Notes: generated by a model from the letters alone, not told the origin. 64,000 nucleotides of DNA from Gambelia wislizenii (GCA_030847615.1 JAUMIR010000003.1:28146501-28210500), one strand, 5' to 3'; numbered from the stretch's first letter, positions 39,654 to 52,325 are shown. A program made the numbers and translations.

Positions 39654-40880
39654 TAATTTCCTTTTGTGATACTCTAGTGTATTGCTAATATGTTGAGCAG
39701 CCCTTATATAAGTGGGAAATGTATTCCACAACAGTGCATGAATGAGCTGAATTTACTTTCCACACAAATCCTCCACTGAATAGAAGCTATTTTCTATATA
39801 GAGAAAGGCACCTATTGATACATTTCAATGGAATGGGTCTGGACTTGGTCATACTTGGTCATTCAGTAGTAGATTTAATGAAATCACTGGGACTCCTGTT
39901 AGTTATATGAATAACTAAAGCTTCACTAAAAGTCAGTGATTCTGCTGCACTAAGTATGACCAAAGCCAGAGCCAAGACAGTATGTCTGGAAGCACCCAGT
40001 GTTCTCAGCTGCACAGAAGAAAAGAATAAATATGATGTAAAATGGGGGCAATGGAAATGACTTGACTACCATAGTTATGTATATATCCTAAAGCCTAGTA
40101 AGAATGCATAGGGGCAGCCAATGATATGAACCAGCTGTGGGGACACACACAATGTGATGTGTTTAGACCTCAGAGTATGGAATAGTACCAATTATGAGAG
40201 GAAGAAAGAATTCAGTGTGGGGAGGCTGTTTTCAGGGGCAGCCCCTTTTATAATGTGTAGTTGTCCCCCAATTAGTACTGCAACTGCTGTACTTTTTCTT
40301 TTATGCTTTGGTTGTATAAAAATAATGCATATGCCTGAAACCACTCCAGATAAGGATATTGTAGGATGCTGAACATCACCAGGATGTTGGATGGAGACTT
40401 GTGCATCCAAATATGTGCTAGAGATGAATTCTCCAGCCTAATCCATTTGCCAGAGTTGTACACATGAAGTCCTCATTGCATATTCATACCATAGGCAAAA
40501 TACTATATGGGAGGAGCCATAGGTGAACTTGAAGAAGCCTTTGATATTTTTAGTTAGAAAGGGACTATGGGTAGAAGAGAAAGAAATTGGGTTTGATGGC
40601 TTAGAGATTGGATTTTATATATATTAGCTTGTCATGACTGGGGCTATTGAACCATACTGGAACAATGCGAATTAGCTGTTTGAAGCAGAGGACTGATTTT
40701 TTTTCTACCATCCCTGCCCTGCCAAACATAAGCAAGCCAGTCAGTGGTATTCAGAATATCTGTCCTGGATTATAGATGTACACACAGGTAGATTTGTGCC
40801 ACAAGGATAATATCCAGGCAGTTCATCAAATTGAAAGTTATTATCTCCCATTTCTACCTCTGCTGTCAACACTGAATTTG
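39654..40880. other. No feature recognised
   Basis: No supported gene or repeat family. Confidence 0.4.
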
Positions 40881-40884
40881 CTGT

Positions 40885-40985
40885 GCATAAGAACATAAGG
40901 AAAGTCTTGCAGGATCAAGACTGGAGGTCCTGCAATCTGTTTCTGCAGTGAGTGAGATATGCCTTTGGGAAGCCCAGAAGTAATA
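40885..40985 (+). repeat. Common amniote repeat fragment
   Basis: CATAAGAACATAAGGAAAG…GCAGGATCAAGAC…AATCTGTTTCTGCAGTG is a degraded copy of a widespread reptile repeat that I recognise by these words but cannot name. Confidence 0.5.
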
Positions 40986-42475
40986 CAGATGAAGGATAAA
41001 TCATAAGGTAATCATGACATAATGCTTTGTGAAATGATTCTCAATTGTCAGTCTAGGAAAAAATAATAATCAACCCTTTTTACTTTTTGCTTTTTAAAAT
41101 ATTCATTTTAATCTCCAGCCTCCTGTTTTAATTCAACCAGCAGAATGTTCACAATTCCAAGTGTGTGGGAACTCGAGTATTTTTCTCTCTCCTTAAAACC
41201 TTGTCTCTGCTGATATTAATGTCAATAGAAAGATCATGGAAACCTGACGGCTTGTGGTATTTTCAGGGGAAATACCAAACAGGGGAACAATTCAAATATT
41301 ACTTCTCTTGTAAATATCATAAGGATATTTGCTGCTATGAGCAAAAGAAGAGCAAGGAATGAATGCTAGGAAGGTTGGGGCCAAAATGGAGACTTGGAAC
41401 ACAAATGCTCTTGTGTGCTTGTGGCAGACTGAGTGGATCACCCCAAATACAGGATGGCTTTTACTTCTTGGAGTGTCTCTGAAATATAGAACACTGTAGG
41501 CTGAAAATGGTAATCTCACATAAGCAGCAAATACTGAAACTCAAAGGTCTCAAGGAAAGAAATGAAACAGGCTTGTAGTGATGGATTAGCATTTCAAAGG
41601 GCAATCATCAGGTGAAAAGGACAAGAAAGTTCTGGGTGAGCATAATCATGTGTGGATGCTTCAGTGCATATGAGCAGTACATTAACTCCTTCATGCAAGT
41701 GACCTTTATGGTAAATTTAAAGCAAAATGGACCTGCATTCAGGTGAGTGGAATCACCATTAATGTGTTTTAAGTAATGAAAATGGCTTTGAAGTGCTCTG
41801 AATGAGGCCTATCAGGTAAGTGTACATGGTCCAGTCCTTTTCCAGTCTGTGTTTATTTCACCTGTCTTCAATCCCAAATCCATTCTGTCTCACTTTCCAT
41901 GATAAAAATGCACAAAATGTACATTTAAATTGCAGATTTTCCCTCCAAAAATATACATTTTGTATGCATTTTTTGCATAGAGAACTTCACAAAATTAAGA
42001 CAAATGTGTGGACCAAAGGATAACTTAGTTAAGGTCCTTGTCCTACATTTAATTGATAGTCCCAGTTTTAAGAAACTCATTGTGTCAATGGGATTTACCT
42101 AAATGTCTGCTTACCATTCGGCAATTAATTCCATGGGTCTGTTCTAGTTGGGGCTAGTAATTGGATTTATACTTTTGATTAGCCCAAGAAGTGTTAATTA
42201 GGTTGTTTTACTGAAAAATGAGGCCCAAATGAAATTCTCCAAAATCATTACTTTCAGACCATTTTCTTTAGCTAAAATGCTGATATCCAACAATACTAAG
42301 AGGCTTTAAAGATCCCAGTGTTTCTGTGCTGCATCCCTTCCCACAAGGGAAGGCCACTTTCATGGAGGCATGGTGAGGCATGCCAAAGGGACAGTCTGTT
42401 TAGAGAAATTGAGGGGAAAGCTTACACATGCAGGCATGCACATTGCAGCATGATGACTCTGAATGAGACACATTC
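40986..42475. other. 1.5 kb with no feature recognised
   Basis: AT-rich; short hairpin-like words around 41,880-42,000 (AATGTACATTT, AAATGTATATTT). No gene. Confidence 0.4.
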
Positions 42476-42479
42476 AACT

Positions 42480-42735
42480 TCCAGGGATGTTGCTATCAGG
42501 TGACAAAATGAGGGCATTGCCCTCATAGGAATTCTGTCCCTGCCATTGTAATATTTCTTCAGCCCCCAAATTTCTACCATTGTAGAGAGTGAGACACTGA
42601 AAATCGTTCACACCTAAAACTCTTCTATTGGTTGTGTTCACATTCCCTTGGCAATTTTGCCTGCTCCTTTTCTTTGGATGCCTAAGCTGTATTTCCAAAT
42701 GCTTACCTGAAATTTTAAGAAACTGTAATTTTGGG
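42480..42735 (+). repeat. Unnamed interspersed repeat Z, copy 1
   Basis: Homologous over about 230 bp, same orientation, with 52,075-52,325. Shared words: CATTGCCCT, GTTCACACCTA, TTGGCAA.TTTG.CTG, GGATGCCTAA.CTGTATTTC. No coding frame, no terminal repeats visible. Confidence 0.7.
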
Positions 42736-43200
42736 ACTGAAGGAAAAATTCATGGGTGGGGGAGAAGAATTCTCATTTTGCTTACCTCACAACTCCACCC
42801 CTGCATATCACTCCGATCAAGGATGAGATTTGAGGAATACAAATGTTACCAACCCTGATAGCTCCCATCTTGGACTATCTAATAATTGGCTTTATTTAAT
42901 AATTCAGTTAAGTATGGCCATCCACATGGTTACAGGTAAACCAGGAACCCCCAAATACAAAGGAGGGATTCATGCAAGTCCAAAGGAAGGGTCTTAGAAA
43001 AAAACAAAATATTTCTCCAAAACCCAAATACTCAGATGACAACTAACACCGGGGGTGAACAATTCACTAATCAATGATAGCAAGAGACCTTAATGCTTGT
43101 AAAATGGGTCCTTCCTCTCCTACTCCTCTCCAACAAAAGACCTTGCCTGTTCCTATTCAATTCTAAGAGCACCAACCATTAACAATTGTTAACTCTACTG
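42736..43200. other. No feature recognised
   Basis: Nothing supported. Confidence 0.4.
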
Positions 43201-43314
43201 GAGTACCCCTTGTTTTGGCCTGGAAACCTCAGAGAACCATTGTATTTCACTCAAATGCCTGTCCCTTCAGGGCAAATATTTCATATAAATATCACCCTAA
43301 AACACCGCCAAAGC

Positions 43315-43470
43315 ACACATCATTCTCTGAACCATTCTCTGAAGATGCCAGCCACAGATGCAGGTGAAACATCAGAAGTAAACTCTTCCAGAACAGGATC
43401 TCTCAGCCTGGGGGAAAAAAAACCCAAGGAAAATCTATGGATGCCAGCCGTGAAAGCCTTCAACTTCACA
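43315..43470 (+). mobile_element. Penelope-like 3' end remnant
   Basis: CTCTGAAGATGCCAGCCACAG, AGGTGAAACATCAGAAGTAA, and AAAACCCAAGGAAAATCTATGG match the 3' UTR of the fragment at 17.07-17.60 kb and the right half of the foldback at 8.4-8.57 kb. The leading TTCTCTGAACCA is locally duplicated. No coding part. Confidence 0.75.
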
Positions 43471-43639
43471 TTGCACATAGATCCCCTTCCTATCTACTCC
43501 ATGCCAGTCTGTGTAGCTAGGTGTACAGTTCCACTTCCTCTTGACTCCATGTCACACTGTGTAGCCAATCTATCATCTGGAGCACCTCTCTGTCAGTGTA
43601 CTCCACAATCTCCACTCTGCAGGATCGGTACAGTATAAC

Positions 43640-43782
43640 CTGCTACCCCCTTACTCTATTCCTCTATCCAAATACTTCCTACTATTTTTGATAGCTTTGT
43701 GTGAGTGTCTGAAGCCTGAGTGTTTGTGTGAATGCTGTTGATATTAATTTCCAATAAAGATCCATTAATCGTACCTTTTGGC
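43640..43782 (+). mobile_element. LTR fragment related to the solo LTRs
   Basis: GATAGCTTTGTGTGAGTGTC…GTGTGAATGCTGTTGATATTAATTTCCAATAAAGATCC parallels the R/polyadenylation part of the LTRs at 8.2 and 50.1 kb. It stops where the MITE at 43,786 begins. Confidence 0.45.
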
Positions 43783-43785
43783 TAA

Positions 43786-44371
43786 GGAGATTTTCACACT
43801 GGGGCCAAAAGCCCCAATTCTGTCCCGCCGTCTCGTCTCCCATTCCTGCAACGGAATGGAGATAAATGTTCGCACACTTACCTCCATTCCACTGCAGGAA
43901 CAGGCTCCCTGCCTCCTTTCCAGCTGGACATTGTAAGGCTGCTTTTACAACTGGCCAGGGAAAATCCCGCTCATTCTCATGAGAGAATCAATGGGAGGGA
44001 AATTTAAATTTTAACCCCTGCCAGCTGTCAAAGTAAAAAAAAAAAAAAAAATACAAGGAACCCTAGGAGGGGGGGAAGGGTGGCACTTACCTGACTGTCC
44101 AGATTGTGGCAGGAAGTCCCTGCCATGGAGCTCTTCCCCCATCCCTGTCATTCCAGAACAGGGATGGGGATCCTATTCACACACCCCGTTCTGTTTCAGA
44201 AATGGAATCAAGTGCCTAATAACGACTTCTCCCCATGAATAATATATCATGGGGAGAAAACAGAAAATGACAATTTGGGCGTGGAACAGGGTAAACGTGT
44301 CTGAAAGGAAAATCTTTCAGCGACCCTGTTCCATGCCAGTAATGGGACAAATCGCCCATGTGAAAATCTTC
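43786..44371. mobile_element. Harbinger-like element, GGAGATTTTC family, long form
   Basis: 586 bp, ends GGAGATTTTCACACTGGGG and CATGTGAAAATCTTC, TSD TAA (43,783-43,785; 44,372-44,374). Unlike the palindromic MITEs it has a longer unpaired body, with ATTCTCATGAGAGAATC, an AAATTTAAATTTTAA stretch and CTTACCTGACTGTCC, the same blocks in the same order as family A. It links the palindromic MITEs with family A. No transposase ORF. Confidence 0.85.
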
Positions 44372-44374
44372 TAA

Positions 44375-44740
44375 GTGTCTCCTCTGTTATTACTAGTATA
44401 TATACGTTAAAATGTCCTGCCATTGCCCAGCCTCTCATATGCCGAGTTGAGTTAATTAAATTCCCCATATCATTATTAGGACATCTGAGAGTGCTCATGG
44501 GACTCAAGCAATTTGAGTAACACAAATATGGGAGGTCCTACAGAAAATGGGACACCTAGATCCTACGCAGGACATCTATATAGTCATGTATTGTGGTTCA
44601 GTACTGTGAGCTTTTGGACCAGTTGATTGATCTAGCCTCCTTCTTAGAAATCCAATATGGGGTAGTCTTAACAGAAAAGCTGGGCAATATATGGTCTGCA
44701 CCTTCCCTACAACCAACTTACCTCCCTCCCTCCTCTCTTT
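44375..44740. other. No feature recognised
   Basis: Nothing supported. Confidence 0.4.
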
Positions 44741-44742
44741 CT

Positions 44743-44782
<40 letters not shown>

Positions 44783-44783
44783 T
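44741..44783. repeat. (TTTC)n microsatellite
   Basis: About ten TTTC units after a CCTC-rich lead. Confidence 0.95.
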
Positions 44784-45164
44784 GTAATACTTGTATATTG
44801 CTTAATACTGTGATATCTCCAATTCACTCCTATTGAAATTAGATATATAATATGGGACAATCACAATTAAAAACTATCTTAAAAGCTTTTTTTTTTAAAA
44901 TAGCTAAATGATTGTGACCCTTCCCCAGAGGTTCGCACTACCCACTTACTCAACACCACTATCAAAACTGTTTCACAGTACAGTTTTTGGTTCTGGGATG
45001 CCAATATAGACCCTCAACTCCTGGAAGCTGCCTACCCTTCATTTACTGTTCAGGGGAAGAACTCAGAGTTGGGGAAAAGCCAGGTTCAAATTCTTGCTCA
45101 CACAGTCACTAGGCATGCCTGACCATTCTCTGTCTCTCAGTCTAATTTGCTAATGCAAAGAAAG

Positions 45165-45265
45165 CTCAACATATAATAAAATTGTTAGTCTTTAAGGTGC
45201 CATGTAAGTCATTGTTATGTTGTAACAGAGTAACATGGTCACTTCTTCTGGGGTTGGGGGTTTGA
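45165..45265 (+). repeat. Common amniote repeat fragment
   Basis: AAAATTGTTAGTCTTTAAGGTGCC…GTAACAGAGTAACATGG…TTCTTCTGG matches a widespread repeat that I know by its AGTCTTTAAGGTGCCAC core. Related words flank the LTR at 8.2 kb. The family name is uncertain. Confidence 0.55.
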
Positions 45266-45890
45266 ACTACCTGTGAGAATGAAGTGGGAACAATGTATGT
45301 CTGCTTCATTTAGAGAAAGGGTGGGATAAGCATGTAAGAAAATAAATGAAATCAAGCTATGCCCTTGCTGAAACCACAATTTTCCAAGTCTTTACCAGTC
45401 TTATGGCAAAAGTGGTATGGAAATATATGACATACTATGCAACTGAATTTGGTCATATTGTTTTTCTTCCTTCCTACCACAGAAGGGGACTAGTCCTCAT
45501 GAAGAAAAACTGTTTCTTCACTGGAAGTGGAAACCGCTCTCATGGGTGTTATATTTCATTTAATCATGTGAATAATATATATGAGATAACAGCTCAGCCA
45601 GGCCATAAGGCAGTCTCCCCCCCCCCTCCACTTTTTCTTTTCTTTATGGAAAGGCAGAAGTAGCCATTTATTTATTTATTTATTTATATCTCACTTTTCT
45701 CCTGAATGGGATTCAAAGCAGCTTATAACCTAAATCAAAACAGAACAGTTAAAACAGTATGAGCTACGAAAGTTAAAAGAGCATTAAATAGTACAATTCA
45801 ATTAAAACACTATTCTAGAAACATTAACATGTAAAACAATTAAAACACTTAAATACACAATGCATTTTAACATATCATACTCAGTTAGAC

Positions 45891-48800
45891 CTCTACATTG
45901 ACGCCGCCTTGTTGTGGGAGAGAGGCTTGCGTGCCCTAATGATGTTTTGAGCTATGCTGGCAGTGGCATAATAGTCACTGGTAGGGTCTCCCATGCCAGA
46001 CAGGTCAAAACCAAAGGGTCTGACAAAGAGCGTCAAAGGGCAGGATGGGCTCTCTAGCCTTATGGTAACTGTCCTAGGAGAAGGAAAACTCCAGTCCCAA
46101 ACCCGGGCAGATGGTGCTCGTCCAACCCTGTAAGGTCAACCATCTAAGAGAAGGAAACTCTAATCAAACCTACAACCTGAGGAACTTGCTGATACATCCT
46201 TGCTTGCAAGGCCACAGCAGCTGAACTTTTGGTTTAAAGGGTGAGGCCAGTTCTGTGCACGCTGCACTCCACCAGAAAAATCCATTGCACAGGCTCGAAG
46301 GAAAAATCCAATTCCAAAAAAGCCCTTTAGCAATAGACGAGGGATGAAACGGCAGGTGTAAAGATGCACTGCAAGCTGCAGACCCAACCCTGCATGCAGG
46401 CGGTTCAGGAATTTGGTCGTTCGAGGCTGAGCTGGGAGATGACAGTCTTGTTTGGCAGCATCCTTAACAACCAAGCAGCCCTTTTTAAGGAGAGCGCAGC
46501 TGGCTCCATATGGAGAGGGGCCTAGAAAAGGTGGCCTAATGAAAGCTCATCCCTATCTACCTGGTTGGCTAGCTGCGGCGAACGGGCATCTTCTGATGCG
46601 GTCAAACCAAGGCAAAGAAACAAAGGCACACACCGGCCTCCAAAGGTGTAAATAAACTGACACTTGCATGCTGGAACATCAGAACCATATGAGACTCTGC
46701 TGATAGTGGATGGCCTGAGCGTCGTTCTGCCCTAATAGCTCATGAACTATTACGACTTAATATTGACATCACTGCTCTTAGTGAAGTTTGTCTCCATGAG
46801 GAAGGCAGCCTTAAAGAACACGGCGTCAGCTACACACTTTACTGGTCTGGCAAACCCAAAACCGAAAAACATCTTTCAGGAGTAGGCTTTATGATTAAAA
46901 ACTCCATTGCCTCCAAACTCGAAACCTTGCCAACAGGACACTCTGATCACATTATTTTCTTACGCCTCCCACATGTTATTCTCTTCAGTATATATGCCCC
47001 AACTATGCAAGCTGACCCTGTAGAGAAAGACAAATTTTACACAGACCTACGCAACTCATACAAAAAGTCCCTGTAGAAGATAAAATTATTATCCTTGGTG
47101 ACTTCAATGCCAGAGTAGGAAAGAACTCCAGAGCCTGGAAAAGTGTCTTAGGCAAGCATGGTATTGGAAATTGCAATGATAACAGACACCTCCTGCTAGA
47201 GTTCTGTGCAGAACAACAGCTAACTATTACAAACACTATCTTTCAGCAGAAAGATAGCTTGAAGACAACCTGGATGCATCCCCGATCCAAACATTGGCAC
47301 CTCATTGACTATGTTCTACTCTGCCAGAGAAACATTCACGATGTCCATCATACCCGAGTAATGCCCAGTGCAGAATGCCAAACAGATCATCGCCTTGTCA
47401 GATGTAAACTAAATCTTCATCTTAAGTTCAAACCTAAAAGGGGTGACATCTTGAAGAAGAGACTTCAAGTCAACAATATTCAACAGGCTACCACGAGAGA
47501 CAACTTCCAGGCAAATCTGCAAACAAAACTTGAAGACCATCCTACAGATCCTTCTCCCACAGTACTTTGGCAACATATCAAAAACAGTATCCTCCAGTCT
47601 GCAGAAGAATCCCTTGGGTTCTTCCACAAGAAAATCAAGACTGATTTGATGAAAACAACCAAGAGATCCAGGAGCTGTTGGCAAAGAAGAGAACTGCTCA
47701 CCAGGCATACCTCGCCCAGCCAACCTGCCATGTAAGAAAAGCAGCTTTCCGCCTCACATGTAATAAACTTCTACAAAAACTCAGAGACATGCAGAACAAT
47801 TGGTGGATCAATATTGCAGAAAAGACACAATGCTGTGCAGATCTGGGTGATCTTAGAGGATTTTATGAAGCTCTTAAGGCAGTGTTTGGACCTACTTATC
47901 AGCTCCAAAGCTATTTGTACAGTACAGAGGGTCAAACATTAATTACTGATAAAGCCTCCATCCTGAATCGATGGGCTGAACATTTTCAAATTCTCTTTAG
48001 TGCCAACTGAGTAGTCCAAGGCTCAGCCATCCAACATATGATACAAAAAGCAGTGAAAAATGAATTGGACATAGCTCCCACTTTGGAAGAGAACCTTAAG
48101 GCCATACAGCAGATGAAAAATGGCACGGCAGCTGAGATTGATGGAATCCCACCTGAAATTTGGAAACACGGAGGTCATGCACTCCATGATAAATTCCACG
48201 AAATCCTTGTGAATTGCTGGGAAAAAGGGGAACTGCCATCAGATCTCCGAGATACAGTCATCATCACCCTGTACAAGAAAAAAGGATCAAAAATTGATTG
48301 CTCAAACTATCGAGGCATAACACTGCTCTCTATTGCCAGAAAAATCCTTGCAAGGATACTCCTAAACAGATTAGTTCCTGCTATCGCAGAAGAACTTCTC
48401 CCTGAAAGCCAATGTGGCTTCAGAGCCAATGGGAGTACTACAGATATGGTATTTGCCCTTAGACAACTGAAAGAAAAATATAGGGAGCAGAACAAGGGTC
48501 TCTATGTAACATTTGTCGACCTCACCAAAGCCTTCGACAGTGTAAGTAGAAAAGGTCTGTGGTAGATCCTGGAAAGACTAGGATGTCCCCCCAAATTCCT
48601 TAAAATGATTGTCTTGCTACGCGAGGGCCAGTATGGGCAAGTCAGATATGGCGATACTCTTTCAGAGCCCTGTTTAATAACTAATGGATTGAAGCAAGGT
48701 TGTGTTCTTGCTCCAACTTTATTTACAATCTTCTTCAGCATGATGCTCCAAAGGGCTATGGCAGAGCTTGAAGAAGATGACAGCATCTATATACGTTACT

Positions 48801-49847
48801 GTACTGATGGTAGCTTGTTTAACTTAAGTCGTCTGAGCGCTCGCACTAAGACTCTAAACCATCTAGTCCATGAGCTACTCTTTACTGACGATGCTGCCTT
48901 TTTGTCCACACAGAAGCAGCTCTGCAGCGCCTAACATCCTGCTTCGCAACAGCTGCGGAGCTGTTTGGGCTGGAAGTCAACCTGAAGAAAACAGAAGTTC
49001 TTTACCAGCCTGCACCACAGGACGAATACCACCATCCCCACATTGCCGCCGTCAAATCTGTGCTCAAGTCCATTCAGCAAATCACCTACCTGGGAAGCAT
49101 CATCTCCTCAGATGCCAAGATTGACAAAGAGATCGATCACAGATTAGCAAAGGTATATAGTGCATTTGGAAGAGTTCACAAAAGAGTCTGGAGTAAGAAA
49201 CACCTGAGGCGAAGCACAAAAATCAGTGTGTATAGAGCCATTGTACGGTCTATTCTCCTTTATGGATCTGAAACATGGGTCACCTATCTCCACCACCTAC
49301 GACTCCTCGAACGCTTTCATCAGCGCTGTATACACACAATCCTAAATATACACTGGACTGACTATGTGACAAATGTTGCTGTCCTTGAGGCCATGATATT
49401 GAGAACACAGCTGCACTGGGCAGGGCACATTTCTAGGATGTAGGACCATTGCCTCCCCAAAATACTACTCTACGGTGAACTCGCCATGGGTCAGCGTAAG
49501 AGGGGCACTCCAAAAAGCGATACAAGGTCTCCCTGAAACAACATCTCAGGCTCGGCCAAATTGATCACCAACAATGGTCCGCCATGGCCTCACATTGGGA
49601 GGCATGGAGACACACTATCCACAATGCTGCAGCCTTATTTAAGAACTCATGCCAAACAAGTCTTGAAGAGAAATGACAACGCAGAAAGAATCACAACCCA
49701 GAAACATCACCCAAGGAGACCTTCTGCTGTGCTTTCTGAAACCAGACTTGTTTATCTCAGATTGGCCTTTTTAGTCAACAGTGTGCTTGTAGAAAGCACG
49801 GGATAAGTCCTTCCTGAATCTTCGTTTGTGAAGAAAAGCCAGAGAGG
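45891..49847 (+). mobile_element. LINE-X, essentially full-length insertion (3.96 kb)
   Basis: Flanked by the perfect 11-bp duplication CTCAGTTAGAC (45,880-45,890; 49,848-49,858). A 5' UTR of about 750 bp is followed by one long broken ORF and a short 3' UTR ending GAAAAGCCAGAGAG. The 5' end coincides with that of the minus-strand copy at 21,693, so it is complete. The protein has an APE-type endonuclease, an RT and a C-terminal C2HC-like finger. This organisation fits APE non-LTR retrotransposons of the I/RTE-X/Nimb range; I cannot fix the clade. Confidence 0.93.
46640..49806 (+). pseudogene. LINE-X ORF2: endonuclease-reverse transcriptase, broken
   Basis: Domains: endonuclease start TLACWNIRT (about 46,656-46,683), ALSEVCLHEEG, SIYAPT, GDFNARVG (47,097-47,120), LIDYVLL and TDHRLV (47,382-47,400). 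RT: EIDGIPPEIW (48,137 on), NYRGITLLS, CGFRANGSTTD, the palm LTKAFDS (48,523-48,543), GLKQGCVLAPTLF, and FTDDAA (48,881-48,898) with both catalytic aspartates. Then ITYLGSIIS, SILLYGSETW and a C-terminal tail. Damage by my reading: at least three frameshifts (near 47,070, 47,680 and 48,920) and stops at about 46,684, 48,008, 48,563 and 49,441. The zinc-finger end is only partly readable here (a TAG falls in it) but is clear at 18.5 kb. Not functional. Confidence 0.9.
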
Positions 49848-50139
49848 CTCAGTTAGACATCACTCCACCCTGGTCAGCCAAGCCTGAAGGCCTGTTTAAA
49901 CAAGAAGATTCATCATGGGCCCTGTTAATCGTATATGATATCCCAAAGTCCATATTTTGGGGTCATACCCTTGTTCAGTCACTGAAAAAAACACAAAATA
50001 TTTGTGAACATCCAGTAGTATCCATCGCAGAAGGAACCTGGAGAGATGACTAAAAAGCTCAAAGATGATAGTTATATTAATAACAAAGCTGGATGCATTT
50101 TGGTCTGTATATACCCTGAAAGCCTTCCTCGGAGGCTAT

Positions 50140-51050
50140 TGTTAGCATGCCCTATATCCTCTCCCTATAATATCTGAATTGGAAGTATTGGACACTTCAA
50201 AGGGATCAAGTAGACTGGGGTGAGGTCAGGTGGAGGTCACAAGGAAGGTGTCTTAGAAATATTTTAGCAAGCAAACCCGAACAGATTGTGCGGAAGCCCC
50301 TTAGTAAACAAAACCACTAAGGAGGTATGTGCTAATTCCTTCTTGGGCCCTTGGGCCCTGCAGCAGTGAGTCACACAATCTAAACAATCAAGTGACATCT
50401 CCAACCGAAATCCCCAGGAAATATGCCTCAGAAACCCCCCTGTCCAGCAATGAATGGTTGTCATAAACCCATTAATTCTTTTCTCCCAACCATTAACAGC
50501 AACCAGCTAAGTTTTCGTTTCCTTTGTCTATTCAGTGGGAAACCCATCTAAGCTTTGTTCCTAGCTGAAGAACTCACTTCAGGATATGAAAAAGGGTATA
50601 AATATTAGCCCCTAGCAATATAAATGTATGCCACTGTGGGCAAAAGTGGACACTCTCTTTCTTGGCATGTCACCAGATCAGAACTTCCAGTACCACGCAC
50701 AGACTTCAGTCTGAGTATTTCAAAACTCGCCTCTTCAGGAATGATAACTATCACCCTATTTCCTGAATTTAGCCAATCTTTCTGCCTAATCCTTCAATAG
50801 CCACATTTCATTCATTTGAGCATGTTGCATGTGTGAATGCTTTTTGTGTTATTTCAAATAAAAACATTTTCTTTTACTTTAACCTGGAGCTCTTTACAGT
50901 CAGTACTGGTATACATAGGTGAAAAGATCCCAAAGTTACCCACCTCTCACAGCTTTCCATTTGCGCTAATAACGATAATTTCCCAAATATGAATATAGTC
51001 TTTGGCATCATGTGTGGGGTGTTAGAGCACCCCCACCTCTTTAGTTAACA
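50140..51050 (+). mobile_element. Solo LTR, copy 2
   Basis: Begins TGTTAGCATGCCC and ends TTAGTTAACA (911 bp). Flanks CTAT (50,136-50,139) and TTAT (51,051-51,054) match in three of four bases, a decayed 4-bp TSD. The TATA-like GGGTATAAATATTAG lies at about 50,595 and AATAAA at 50,857-50,862. No internal retroviral genes adjoin. It serves as the empty-site reference for the insertion in copy 1. Confidence 0.88.
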
Positions 51051-51054
51051 TTAT

Positions 51055-52074
51055 TTAGAATCAGAGTTCAGAAATATCTGGACCAGAAACTGTCAAGCAA
51101 TTTACTAGACCAGTGGAAACCAAATATTTCAGATAATTGAAAATCTAAAGTATTGAGCTTTTTAATTAATTAATTAAATTTATTTATTTATTACTAATAA
51201 AATAACAAAACCATCATCTTTTGAGCATTTTGGGAAGTGTCTCCAGTTTGTTCTGCGAACCTCCCACCCCACAAACCCAACAACTTTGTACAAGCTTTTG
51301 AAATCACAAATTTCTTAATCAAGCACAGATGTTGTATAAAACAGGAAGGAGAAGAGAGAGGAAGTGATGATATTAGAGTGGTGAAGTCTGTATGATGCCT
51401 TATATTGGAGGAGTGTATCATGAACCCCTTTGTGACACCCCCTGATCCTCCAAATTTTAAAAAGGTAACAGCACACCCCAAATAGACAGAATTGTCCAAA
51501 ATTGATCCCCAAACATGCTAGATTGCCTTTTTTTCACCTTCTTTCCACAGACATCGATATGGCAAGTTGAACTTCCAGCCTGTAGTGTCCCTGAATACAC
51601 CTCTTTGTTAACATGGGGTTGAATGGCTGACCTTCATAGGGCAAAGAGACACATGGCATCCCAGCCCACATTCATGAAATATGTAGACCTACACAAAAGA
51701 GAGTGCAAAATCCAGGAACTCTCTTATCCCTAAGAAAGTACAATGCTTAAACAGAGCACTAAGGAACACAGAATAAAACAGATATAGGCACATTTATTAA
51801 ACAATCTAGGATTACAATTGTCATCAGTCATAACAAACTCTTCATGTAATTCCCTTGAGTAATATATGTCAAGTACTGTATCATCTTGAATGAATGTATG
51901 TCAAGTATCATCTTTCCCAGATTCATAGAGCACAAGCTTCTGGGTTCATCAGAAAACTTTATTGCTAGAAATTCAGGAAGCATATAAGGCAGCATATAAA
52001 TTACATAAATAAATAAAAATACTTGGAAGCTTCTGAACACCGCCCCCCCATCCACATTCCAGCAGCAAGGGAAT
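51055..52074. other. No feature recognised
   Basis: No supported gene or repeat. Confidence 0.4.
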
Positions 52075-52325
52075 GGGGGATGGGGCATAATGTGGCCATT
52101 GCCCTTCCATATAACAATTCTTTCCCATAGAAAAATTTCTTTCATTCTCCAAATGTCTAGCATTGCAGAGAGGTAGATAGTGACACCGTTCACACCTAGA
52201 AATGTTATATTTGGGGTGTTTGCATTTCTTTGGCAAGTTTGACTGCCACCTTTCTTTGTATGCCTAAACTGTATTTCTACATGCTGACTGAGGTCTTAAG
52301 TTACTACAGTGCTAGAAATGTAGGG
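52075..52325 (+). repeat. Unnamed interspersed repeat Z, copy 2
   Basis: See the shared words listed for 42,480-42,735. Immediately after it is a small array of GTAGGGAAT/ATGGGGAAT units (52,319-52,356), four copies of about 9 bp. Confidence 0.7.

Larger units (their letters stand above)
45664..49925 (+). repeat. A-rich interspersed repeat split by LINE-X
   Basis: The left part (45,664-45,890) has (ATTT)n, TCTCACTTTTCTCCTGAATG, GGATTCAAAGCAGCTTATAA and repeated TTAAAACA words. After LINE-X the right part (49,848-49,925) continues CATCACTCCACCCTGGTCAGCC…CTGAAGGCCTGTTTAAAC, a sequence that I know to follow such A-rich blocks in reptile repeats. This continuity supports the LINE-X boundaries. 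Confidence 0.6.
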
